12,588 bases of DNA from NCBI GenBank assembly GCA_012520135.1, contig JAAYOX010000066.1:1-12588 (forward strand), written 5' to 3'. This stretch comes from Clostridia bacterium (GTDB lineage Bacteria > Bacillota > DULZ01). Made by a program: the position numbers and the translations under genes. Of this stretch, positions 4,998 through 12,588 are shown one piece after another (position 1 is the first letter of the stretch; every line of letters starts with the position of its first letter). Below the pieces are notes generated by a model. It ran no database searches. It was not told the origin of the DNA and saw nothing but the letters and a program-made list of their open reading frames with translations.

Positions 4998-5471
4998 AAA
5001 CACCTGCCGTTATTATGCCATGTCTCATTAATAGTTGAATCTTAAACAAAACATTAGCATTGATTAATCAGAAGCTTGACTGACAAAGAGAAGAACTTCA
5101 ACTCAATTTGAGCATCTCTTAAATAACGATATTTAAAAGGGCTCATGTATTCAAATTACTCCTATATTCTCCAAAAAACCCTAATTTTCCTTGAAGAACT
5201 ACAAAATCTTGAATTAAATAGTCGTTTGCCCATAATTTTACGTTGCTAGATTTCGATTTTTAAACTGCGGGTCATGGGCCTGAATGATCCGGAGATGGCT
5301 CCATCGGACTTTGGGGTGGGAGCTATTTCCGTCACAATACTTATCCATAAACCAATGATTTGCAACCGTCTACAGGAAAATTTCAATATTTGGCGAAAAT
5401 GTTATCAATTACTTAATAACAGCTCGTTGAAACAGTAACTTTGTTACTGACTTGAGAACAGGAGGATCGAA
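4998..5471. promoter_or_regulatory. Divergent control region between the helicase and the DUF499 operon
   Basis: This AT-rich region of about 470 bp holds no gene I can support. It contains a perfect 11-bp palindrome CTCAATTTGAG (5102-5112), a short palindrome GATGGCTCCATC (5294-5305) in a GC-richer patch at about 5265-5335, and GTTAT/ATAAC arms (5401-5405, 5416-5420). On the minus strand CATAAT lies just before the helicase ribosome binding site, with only a weak TTCAAC 16 nt upstream. For the operon no promoter with a good -35 and -10 stands out. TTGCAA near 5360 followed by TCAATA is the best of several weak candidates. Confidence 0.35.
5433..5449 (+). promoter_or_regulatory. Perfect palindrome before the DUF499 operon, possible operator
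   Basis: CAGTAAC at 5433-5439 and GTTACTG at 5443-5449 form a perfect 7-bp inverted repeat around TTT. It ends 10 nt before the ribosome binding site AGGAGG (5460-5465). The position suits a repressor operator or a 5' hairpin in the leader. No regulator gene is visible next to it. Confidence 0.45.
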
Positions 5472-8400
5472 GTGAGACCAGTATTGGATACTTGTCAGCC
5501 TAAACCGGAGTTACTGGCGGGAACTTTTAATCCGGAAGTTTTTACTGCTTCCCTCAGCCCTATCATGGATTATTACCGCAAAGGTACCGGTGCTATTGAT
5601 AGCATCTACACCAATGCAGAACTTTTTTTCAGTGAGGCTACTTACCCTACCCAAGGTCTGCGTCAGGCCTTAACGGAGATTTTCAGTCGCTTAGCCGGAG
5701 ATATGTCCGTTCCGGCTATACATCGATTGGAGACTGCATTCGGAGGCGGTAAAACTCATACATTGATTGCTTGTGCCCATCTTGCCTATAGAGGGACGGA
5801 ATTGAGAGATGTTGTGCAGGATATTTGTAATCCGCAACTTTTACCTGAACCTGGTTCAGTAGCCGTCGTGGGCATAGCAGGAGATGAAATCCCCGTTCAT
5901 CGCCCTATGGGTGAGGACCTGGTGCCTTATACTTTGTGGGGAGAAATAGCTTATCAGGTAGGCGGTGAAAGCTTATATCGGGAAGTGGAAGCGGAGGCAT
6001 CTTCTCATGCCGCTCCTGGCAAGCCTTTTTTGGATAAGGTTTTCCAAAACAGAAAAGTCCTCATAATGTTGGATGAATTGGCCCAGTATGCCGCTCGTCT
6101 GGAAGCCGCACGACCCGATGGAGCTGGACAACTGGCCGCTTTTCTGATGTTACTACATGGTTATGCCCGTAATCACAAAGGAATTGCCATTGTGCTGACT
6201 TTGGCCAGTGCAGCTGATGCTTTTGCTAAACAGACAGAACGATTAGCTAAATTGCTCAGCCAGGTAAAGGGACAGGATGTATCGGAAGATGATGCTATCA
6301 GTATCGGTGAGCAAGCAGTTAAAGGGGTAGCCAGTGTAGTGGCCAGGGATGCAGTGCAAATAACGCCCGTACATGCCGCGGAAATCTCGGCTCTTTTTGC
6401 CAAAAGGCTATTTGTTGTTGTAGATCGAGAAGCGGCAATGGAGGCTGCTGAGAAGTATCTGGCGATGTACCGGCGAAATGCCAGTCTTCTACCGGAGGAA
6501 GCCATCAATGAGCAGATAAAAACCAGGATTATTGCTACCTATCCCTTTCATCCTACCTTGGTGGACTTTCTCAATCAAAAGCTGGCAGCTGCCGAAAACT
6601 TTCAAGGTACCCGTGGAGTTCTGCGGGTTCTGGCCTTGGCGGTACGCAGCTTATGGCAGAAAAAGCAAGCAATACCCATGATCCATACTTGTCATTTAGA
6701 TTTGCGTTCCGACCGGGTAGTTAATGAAATCCTGGGACGTACAGGTAGCTCTGACTTGATGTATGCACTTAACACCGATGTGGGCAGTGTGGATACAGGT
6801 ACCCTTGAAGGCGGACGTAGCAATGCTGAACTTGCCGATGCACGCAATCCTCATCCTGAAGGATACCCTTTATATGAATATACCTGGAAAACAGTCTTCC
6901 TGCATAGTTTGGTAGGCAGAGAGGAAGGCCTGAATTCCCGGATTTTCGGGATCACCGAGTCCGACGCTTTATTCAGTGTGGCACTGCCCGGTCTTACGCC
7001 GCCTCAGGTAAGAATGGCCTTGGAGGAGATTAACGAAAGCGCCTTTTACCTTCGTTATGAACAAGGCAGATATTTTGCCAGTGATGAACCTACCATTAAC
7101 AGTGTTCTGGCAAGGATTAGAAGAACAGTAACTGCCGATCAAATTCAAGAATTGCTGAAGACCACCGCACGTAAAATGATTGCCAACAACTCATCCCTAT
7201 TTCACATTGAACATGATGTTGCCCTGCCCGAACATTTGCCTGATGGTAAAAACAGGCCTTTATTGGGAGTTGTTTCCTTATCGCTGGAAACTTTAGACGT
7301 GAAAGCGATGATAACAACCAAGGGAGAGAATAAGCCACGGGAGCAACAGAATCTGATCTTTCTGTTGATACCTGAAACCGTCGCGGTTCAGGGAGTACAT
7401 GCACAAGATGCTGCCTTCGATGGCCATTTGGCTAAGGTCTATGCTATCAGACAAAACATAGAAGGGATAGCCCGGCAGGTCCTAGCCATGAAACGCCTGG
7501 TGAAAAATCCACAAAACTTTGGAGTTAATCCCCGTCGCCTTGAGGAACCAGAATTCAGACGAAGATATAGTGAACGGGAAAACAGCCTCCAAACTGCTGT
7601 TGCAGGTATTTATACCAAGCTTTATTATCCGTCTACAAAGGGCTATGTAATCAGTAAAGAGATTAAAACCGCAGGCGGAGAAGGCGGGACTCCTTTTATG
7701 GAAATGATTCGTCAGGCCTTGATCAGGGACAAAGAACTGTTGACTGTTGGCAGTACTACAAAGGAAGATTTATTAAATCTGAGCAAGTTATTCTTTGAAT
7801 TCAACGATACTATCACGTTGGAAAACATACGCCGGAATTTTTGGTGTGTGCGTCGGTGGCCGGTATTGGAAAATTTGGGTGTGCTGGAACAAGTGATCCG
7901 AGCAGGTGTCCAGGAGGGTATCTGGTGTTTGTACCGCATGGATGAAGAAAATGCAGTTAAACCTAGGGAACTGTATGACCAGGATAGTGGAATTCCCATG
8001 GATATTGCTCTCTCTGAACCGTATAGTTTGATCACTGTTCAAGGAGCTAAACAACGTGGTTGGATTGGAGGAGAAAAAGTAGATCCGCATCAATTGCGTC
8101 AGGAGGTAACTTATTCTATTGAGCGAAGGGGCCCATTGGTCTTTAGAGAGGTTGCGGCCAAAGTGGCCGAACAAAACAGTGATTGCCCTGTAAAGGATGT
8201 AGAAGATGCGGTGGTCACCCTGGTGCGAATGGGTCAGCTTGTAGCTTACCAGGGAACACCGGAACAAAGTGAAAAGCCCGACAGGTTGCATTATGGCCCT
8301 TTGGCTGCTTTATATACTCCCCATCCGGATGACGTTTTTATTACACCGGCTCAGGCCAGGGAGCGGGGCTGGGTTGATGCTGCCAGCAACCGTATTGTCC

Positions 8401-8702
8401 TGTCCGGTAAGGAGGGAGCGGAAAAACTGTTGCCTTTCTTAAAGCGTTTGGGCAGCATTTATAACAGGGGAGCCAAATCCACCATCAGCGAAATGGACCT
8501 GGTAGATTTGGAACTGCCGGGAGGCGGTACTGTCAGGCTGCAATTAAGAGACGTGTCACCTGACTCCATGAAAGCTTTGGGCGAGCTTTTTGAGACCCTG
8601 GATGCTGTCGCGGAAAAGGGACCGCAAACAGATGTATTTTTGGAGATCAACGATCCCGATGACCAATGCCTTTTAATCCAGGAATTAAACATCAACAAAT
8701 AA
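5472..8702 (+). CDS. DUF499 AAA+ ATPase (COG1483 type), defence-associated
   Basis: This 1076-residue cytoplasmic ATPase has a Walker A motif AFGGGKTHTL (about 89-98), a Walker B motif KVLIMLDELAQY (about 195-206, acidic pair D201-E202) and a sensor-like strand IVLTLASA (240-247). A segment FQGTRGVLRVLALA follows (about 377-390), whose Arg381 could serve as arginine finger or sensor. The N-terminus LAGTFNPEVFTASL and the GGGKTH loop are typical of DUF499 proteins, related to the large ATPases of BREX-type systems (PglY). The C-terminal half is long and lacks enzyme motifs, and parts near 850-925 look like winged-helix folds. GTG at 5472 is supported by AGGAGG at 5460-5465 (6-nt spacer). It leads an operon with the next two genes. 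It probably acts as a motor or scaffold with the methylase, but its exact role is not known. Confidence 0.9.
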   Translation: MRPVLDTCQPKPELLAGTFNPEVFTASLSPIMDYYRKGTGAIDSIYTNAELFFSEATYPTQGLRQALTEIFSRLAGDMSVPAIHRLETAFGGGKTHTLIACAHLAYRGTELRDVVQDICNPQLLPEPGSVAVVGIAGDEIPVHRPMGEDLVPYTLWGEIAYQVGGESLYREVEAEASSHAAPGKPFLDKVFQNRKVLIMLDELAQYAARLEAARPDGAGQLAAFLMLLHGYARNHKGIAIVLTLASAADAFAKQTERLAKLLSQVKGQDVSEDDAISIGEQAVKGVASVVARDAVQITPVHAAEISALFAKRLFVVVDREAAMEAAEKYLAMYRRNASLLPEEAINEQIKTRIIATYPFHPTLVDFLNQKLAAAENFQGTRGVLRVLALAVRSLWQKKQAIPMIHTCHLDLRSDRVVNEILGRTGSSDLMYALNTDVGSVDTGTLEGGRSNAELADARNPHPEGYPLYEYTWKTVFLHSLVGREEGLNSRIFGITESDALFSVALPGLTPPQVRMALEEINESAFYLRYEQGRYFASDEPTINSVLARIRRTVTADQIQELLKTTARKMIANNSSLFHIEHDVALPEHLPDGKNRPLLGVVSLSLETLDVKAMITTKGENKPREQQNLIFLLIPETVAVQGVHAQDAAFDGHLAKVYAIRQNIEGIARQVLAMKRLVKNPQNFGVNPRRLEEPEFRRRYSERENSLQTAVAGIYTKLYYPSTKGYVISKEIKTAGGEGGTPFMEMIRQALIRDKELLTVGSTTKEDLLNLSKLFFEFNDTITLENIRRNFWCVRRWPVLENLGVLEQVIRAGVQEGIWCLYRMDEENAVKPRELYDQDSGIPMDIALSEPYSLITVQGAKQRGWIGGEKVDPHQLRQEVTYSIERRGPLVFREVAAKVAEQNSDCPVKDVEDAVVTLVRMGQLVAYQGTPEQSEKPDRLHYGPLAALYTPHPDDVFITPAQARERGWVDAASNRIVLSGKEGAEKLLPFLKRLGSIYNRGAKSTISEMDLVDLELPGGGTVRLQLRDVSPDSMKALGELFETLDAVAEKGPQTDVFLEINDPDDQCLLIQELNINK

Positions 8703-8717
8703 GGTGGAGAAACAAAC

Positions 8718-9311
8718 ATGACAATTGTTAAACCAAAGATAGACTTGGATCTTGAGCAACAACGCCGTTTGCGTCGGTTGGTAGCCCAGGCTCCCTGGGT
8801 TCTGCGTATAACGGAACTAAAAGATAAGCCTGCTCCGGTGTTGGTGGTCAAAGAGCGGATTACTGACGATAATGAAATCAGAGTGTCTAAGAAAGGAACC
8901 CTGAGGGATCGGGGTCTACTTTATGGGCAGTCTCTTAGGACGTGCTTGCCCATCATTCGTCTGATTGTTACCGGCGTTTGCGATGAAGCAGGAGTTCCCC
9001 TCGATCTGCAACGGTTTTTTGGCAATGGCCGGATTGGTTTCCGGGGCAATTTGCCCTTAAATGTCGAAGCTGGTGCCAAATTATCCTTAATTTTTAAGCT
9101 CCAGGAAAGAGTGTCGTATTTTGATCGGGTGGAGCTGATTGCCTGGCGGGTGGAGCGATTTACCATGGAGGAAGCTGTTTATTGGTTAACTAGGGCCACC
9201 CAGTTCGGGAAGTCAGCAAACCGCTGGGCTTTGGCCGGGATGCGTCTCATGCTGGGTGGCCAGCCGGGAGATACGGAAGTGGGAGAAATGTTGGAGCGTT
9301 TAAGGAGATAA
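8718..9311 (+). CDS. Conserved-looking protein of unknown function between DUF499 ATPase and DUF1156 methylase
   Basis: This 197-residue soluble protein starts 15 nt after the ATPase stop, with GGTGGAG (8703-8709) 8 nt before the ATG, and is followed 19 nt later by the methylase. It shows no catalytic motif. The N-terminus is charged (DLEQQRRLRRLVAQAP). The middle has beta-rich hydrophobic segments (WVLRITEL, GFRGNLPLNV, AKLSLIFKLQERV). The C-terminus is helical with the marked pattern AVYWLTRATQFG, NRWALAGMRLMLGG. I recall similar small genes in this slot of DUF499-DUF1156 loci, some carrying DUF labels (DUF3780 or DUF7680), but cannot assign one. The conserved position suggests an adaptor or structural subunit of the same complex rather than an independent enzyme. 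Confidence 0.8.
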   Translation: MTIVKPKIDLDLEQQRRLRRLVAQAPWVLRITELKDKPAPVLVVKERITDDNEIRVSKKGTLRDRGLLYGQSLRTCLPIIRLIVTGVCDEAGVPLDLQRFFGNGRIGFRGNLPLNVEAGAKLSLIFKLQERVSYFDRVELIAWRVERFTMEEAVYWLTRATQFGKSANRWALAGMRLMLGGQPGDTEVGEMLERLRR

Positions 9312-9330
9312 ATGAAGGGAGATTGAATAT

Positions 9331-12300
9331 GTGGATAAATTCGGAAAAAATAATGATTACCGTTTCATTGAAGCGGGTTTTCCTTGTCACCAGGTAGGTG
9401 CTGAAACCCAGCGTGAGCGGGATACAGGAAAGGCCCCGCCAACACACCGTCTTCATGTATGGTGGGCCAGGAGGCCGCTTACTCCCAGCCGTGCGGCTAT
9501 ATTAGGTTCCTTGTTGCCTGCAGATACTGATGCGGATTGGTTTTTGCGTCAGCTGGGTATTGAAAAGCTTCAGGCTTTGGTTAATGGGGAATGCTGGACA
9601 CTGACAGGCAGGTTACTCAATCGTGTTATCCGGGATGAATTTGGGTCGGAATGGTTGCCTGTGGATAATGTGGTCATCCGGGCGTTAGAAAAAGAACAGG
9701 AGAGACGTAGGAAAAATTTAAAAATAATTGACAAGCTGTGTGATGCTGATCCGTCTTTCAATCATGATCCGCTCGTCATTCGCTGGCAGAGAGAGTCGAA
9801 GCCATTTACCACTTTGCCTGCAAAAGGTAGCGTGCTGGCAATTCAGCGGATAGCTGCTGATCCGGCCCATGTTAATGAGCGGATCCAGTTTGCCAAATCG
9901 GAACGTGTAAAAGGTATATTGGGATTTGAATTGAAATGGGATGCTGAAGAACTTTATGGTTACGACAGAGCTTTTACTTATCACCCGGAACCGATGAAAG
10001 AAGCATTAACGATTCTTGATCCTACCGCCGGCGGAGGTTCAATACCCATTGAAGCAATGCGTCTTGGACACAAAGTAATTGCTAACGATTTAAATCCTGT
10101 GGCAACTGTGATTCAGTATGCTACTCTTGATTACCCGGCAAGATTTGGCACTGCTCTTATTGAGGATATAGAGCAATGGGGCAATGTGTTGTTAGCTCGT
10201 GTGGCAGAAAAAATGGAAAAAGTAACACCCTTCTCTCCACTTCCAAAGGAAGAATTGCAACATCTTATTAACCATTGTACCAATTGTAAAGAAGTAATTC
10301 CCTTATTTGACGGTCCTGAATATGATCAGATCGGAATATTGTATTGCCGTCAGGTTACCTGTCCCCATTGCGGTGGAGAAGCACCACTTTTAAACTCCTC
10401 TTGGCTCTCCAAGGAGGGAGAAAAGTGGGGGATTCGGATCGTCACTGACGGTCAGGAAAGGAACGGGAAGGTGCATTTTGAGCCTTACCGGTTGCAAGGT
10501 AAACGGGGACCAAATGGGGAGGACCCGAATTTTGCCACGGTGAAAAACGGGGTGGGAACATGCATTCATTGTCGCCAGGCGATATCGTCCGATGAAATTA
10601 AGGCCCAGGCAAGGGGGGAATCTCCCCATGGTAAGTGGCAGGACAGGCTTTACTGTGTGGTTGCTGTTCGTTACCAACCGAAACTTGACATGAAAGGACT
10701 GCCTGAGCGTTACAGGACCGGAGATAAAGCAGGTCAGATAAAAACTGAGAAAGTACGCTTTTATAGGTCACCCAACCGGCAGGATTTGGAGGCTTTGGCG
10801 GAGGCGGATAGACAATTAGAACAGTATTGGTCTGAGTGGGAGAGGCAGGGGTTAATTCCAACGGAAAATTTTCCTGAGGGAAACGATATGCGTCCCAAAA
10901 TTTATGGCATGGAACGCTGGTGTGATATGTTTACTCCTCGCCAGCTGTTGGGCCATCTTACTATGATAGAAGAATTGAATCGTTTGAAGTCGGAGATACT
11001 GGCTGAGCTTGGCACTGAAAAAGGTAGAGCAGTGGTAACCTACCTGCAGTTTGCCATAGATAAAGGACTTGACTATAACAGTAGGCAAACAAGGTGGGAA
11101 TATACTCGGGGCATAGTTAAAGGTACTTTTGGAAGACATGATTATTCACTAAAGTGGACATTTGGGGAAATGATTTTTTGCGGCCCAAATTCCGGCGCGG
11201 CCTGGGGTTTGTCCCAAGTTCTTGATGGGTATAAAGGTATTGCGGAGCTGCTGGAACCTTTGCATCGAAGATTGGAGGAAGGCTCTCCGCCGGTTACCAT
11301 TATCCACGGTACTGCTGCTTACATGGATGTGGTTGACCAGTCGGTAGACCTGATCTGCATTGATCCTCCGTATTACAACAATGTCCAGTATGCTGAACTG
11401 TCCGATTATTTTTACGTATGGCAGCGGCGAACCCTGCAGGATCTTTATCCGGAACTGTTTCGGCGACGACTCACCAATAAAACTGACGAGGCGGTAGCCA
11501 ACCCTGCCCGAGACGGTTCCGCTGCCAATGCAGCCCGGGAATACCGCCGCATGATGAGTGAAATATTTGCTGAATGCCGCCGGGTGTTAAAAGATGACGG
11601 GATCATGACCATCATGTTTACCCATAAAACCCAGGAAGCTTGGGAAACCCTAACCCGCTCCCTCATTGAAAACGGCTGGATAATTACTTCTTCCTTTCCG
11701 GTGGAATCTGAATCAGCAGCTTCAACACATCAAATGAACATGGCTGCCGTCGCCAGTTCCATCTTTCTTACCTGCCGCAAGCGGCCAGATACCAATACTG
11801 TACCTGCTACCTGGTCCGGCTTCGGGGGTATCGGTGTGGCCCAGCGGGTAAGGGAAGCGGTCCGTCAGGGTTTGCGGGATTTTGAACCTTTACAACTCAA
11901 TCCTGTAGATGAAATGGTGGCCGGTTATGGCCGGGCTTTACAGGTGCTTTCGGAACACTGGCCCGTATTAGACGGCGATGAACAGGTAAGTCCCCTCAGG
12001 GCTATGAATGAGGCCAGCGGAGTGGTAGCTCAGTATCAGGTAACCAAAATTACCCAGGGGCGTTTGCGGGTAGATGATCTTAATCCTGAGGCTGCTATGG
12101 CATTAACCCTCTACGGTATCTTCGGCCTGACGGAGTTTCCCTATGATGAAGCACTCAACTTGTCCAGGTCCCTGAACATCCGTCTGGAAGCCAAAGGAGC
12201 TGGCTACACGGTCAGTGCCCGGATGATAGGCATCAATGATGAAACTCAAAGCAGGCGAACCAGGCAAAGCGATGCTGAAGATGTTGGTTATCATGCACCC

Positions 12301-12570
12301 CTTTTGCGTCGCGGTTCCAAACTGCGTTTAGCTTTGCCCGAGGAACGAAACAATAAACGGATAGATAATCCGCAAACAGAATGGGATGCACTGCACGGTC
12401 TAATTATGGCCTATCGAGAAGGTGATGTGCCTGTATCCAGAGCATACCTGATGCAGCATGGCGAAGGTAGAACCCAGATTATCTTGGATCTACTTTCCGT
12501 ATGGGCAGCTGAAATGGCGGATGAACAGTTGCGTAAAGAAGCGGAAGCATTATTATTCGGCCTCAAATAA
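9331..12570 (+). CDS. DUF1156 adenine-specific DNA methylase with zinc-ribbon region (COG1743 type)
   Basis: This 1079-residue protein should methylate adenine in DNA using S-adenosylmethionine. The N-terminal DUF1156 signature is clear (FIEAGFPCH, then HRLHVWWARRPL at 39-50). The SAM-binding motif is ILDPTAGGGS (228-237), followed by VIANDLNP (249-256). The catalytic motif is DPPYYNN (678-684). Between them lies an insertion of about 400 residues with paired cysteines C316/C319, C344/C347 and C411/C414, fitting a zinc-ribbon, and the family motif MFTPRQLLGH (533-542). This order (SAM motif, insertion, DPPY) resembles alpha-type amino-methyltransferases, where the insertion often reads the target sequence. 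GTG at 9331 follows AAGGGAG (9315-9321) by 9 nt. The C-terminal 260 residues have no recognised motif. The gene ends 18 nt before the window edge, so the operon may continue. Confidence 0.92.
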   Translation: MDKFGKNNDYRFIEAGFPCHQVGAETQRERDTGKAPPTHRLHVWWARRPLTPSRAAILGSLLPADTDADWFLRQLGIEKLQALVNGECWTLTGRLLNRVIRDEFGSEWLPVDNVVIRALEKEQERRRKNLKIIDKLCDADPSFNHDPLVIRWQRESKPFTTLPAKGSVLAIQRIAADPAHVNERIQFAKSERVKGILGFELKWDAEELYGYDRAFTYHPEPMKEALTILDPTAGGGSIPIEAMRLGHKVIANDLNPVATVIQYATLDYPARFGTALIEDIEQWGNVLLARVAEKMEKVTPFSPLPKEELQHLINHCTNCKEVIPLFDGPEYDQIGILYCRQVTCPHCGGEAPLLNSSWLSKEGEKWGIRIVTDGQERNGKVHFEPYRLQGKRGPNGEDPNFATVKNGVGTCIHCRQAISSDEIKAQARGESPHGKWQDRLYCVVAVRYQPKLDMKGLPERYRTGDKAGQIKTEKVRFYRSPNRQDLEALAEADRQLEQYWSEWERQGLIPTENFPEGNDMRPKIYGMERWCDMFTPRQLLGHLTMIEELNRLKSEILAELGTEKGRAVVTYLQFAIDKGLDYNSRQTRWEYTRGIVKGTFGRHDYSLKWTFGEMIFCGPNSGAAWGLSQVLDGYKGIAELLEPLHRRLEEGSPPVTIIHGTAAYMDVVDQSVDLICIDPPYYNNVQYAELSDYFYVWQRRTLQDLYPELFRRRLTNKTDEAVANPARDGSAANAAREYRRMMSEIFAECRRVLKDDGIMTIMFTHKTQEAWETLTRSLIENGWIITSSFPVESESAASTHQMNMAAVASSIFLTCRKRPDTNTVPATWSGFGGIGVAQRVREAVRQGLRDFEPLQLNPVDEMVAGYGRALQVLSEHWPVLDGDEQVSPLRAMNEASGVVAQYQVTKITQGRLRVDDLNPEAAMALTLYGIFGLTEFPYDEALNLSRSLNIRLEAKGAGYTVSARMIGINDETQSRRTRQSDAEDVGYHAPLLRRGSKLRLALPEERNNKRIDNPQTEWDALHGLIMAYREGDVPVSRAYLMQHGEGRTQIILDLLSVWAAEMADEQLRKEAEALLFGLK

Positions 12571-12588
12571 TCCGGAAAATTTTGGTGA

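Noticed and set aside
5265..5340. Possible RNA gene or IS remnant in the GC-richer patch upstream of the DUF499 operon
   Set aside because: Only short imperfect stems (for example GATGG/CCATC) were found, with no tRNA-like fold and no recognisable terminal repeats.
7788..8291. Minus-strand ORF of 167 codons inside the DUF499 gene
   Set aside because: It is opposite a well-supported coding frame, has no start signal, and looks like a shadow of that frame.

Overview
The window looks like a chromosomal accessory (defence-island) segment of a Gram-positive anaerobe of the class Clostridia, plausibly Peptococcaceae-like (Desulfotomaculum or Pelotomaculum relatives). This is an inference from strong AGGAGG-type ribosome binding sites, GTG starts, an AT-rich low-to-moderate GC composition and the style of the insertion-sequence scars. 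No marker gene fixes the species.

Left part (1-2384). The window opens with the last 36 codons of a P1B-type heavy-metal ATPase. Several hairpins follow, including a good plus-strand terminator at 293-324. A complete type II toxin-antitoxin operon (RelB/DinJ-like antitoxin, RelE/ParE-like toxin) lies at 470-1091 with an inverted repeat around its ribosome binding site. From about 1092 to 2140 the DNA is scarred. It holds nested inverted repeats, a minus-strand fragment resembling the end of a BRCT-domain protein that stops exactly at an IS256-like terminus, a small plus-strand ORF that looks damaged at both ends, and an IS21-like end with three spaced TGATCCAC repeats that supplies the stop codon of that ORF. 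A compact unit follows: possible promoter, 24-codon ORF with a strong ribosome binding site, and terminator (2151-2376).

Right part (2385-12570). A minus-strand SF1 (UPF1/Dna2-like) helicase with a PLD-like but apparently inactive domain and two topoisomerase-type zinc fingers is divergent from a three-gene plus-strand operon. The operon encodes a large DUF499 AAA+ ATPase (COG1483 type), a 197-residue protein of unknown function, and a large DUF1156 adenine-specific DNA methylase with an internal zinc-ribbon region (COG1743 type). The genes are 15 and 18-19 nt apart and each has its own ribosome binding site. The window ends 18 nt after the methylase, so further operon members may lie outside.

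How they may work together: DUF499 ATPases and DUF1156 methylases are known neighbours in defence islands of bacteria and archaea, and related helicase-methylase-ATPase sets have been catalogued as anti-phage associated (from memory, the Hma class). The simplest reading is a methylation-based self/non-self system in which the methylase marks host DNA and the ATPase, the small protein and a helicase act on unmarked DNA. No nuclease active site is visible in the window, so the effector is either outside it or not a classical nuclease.
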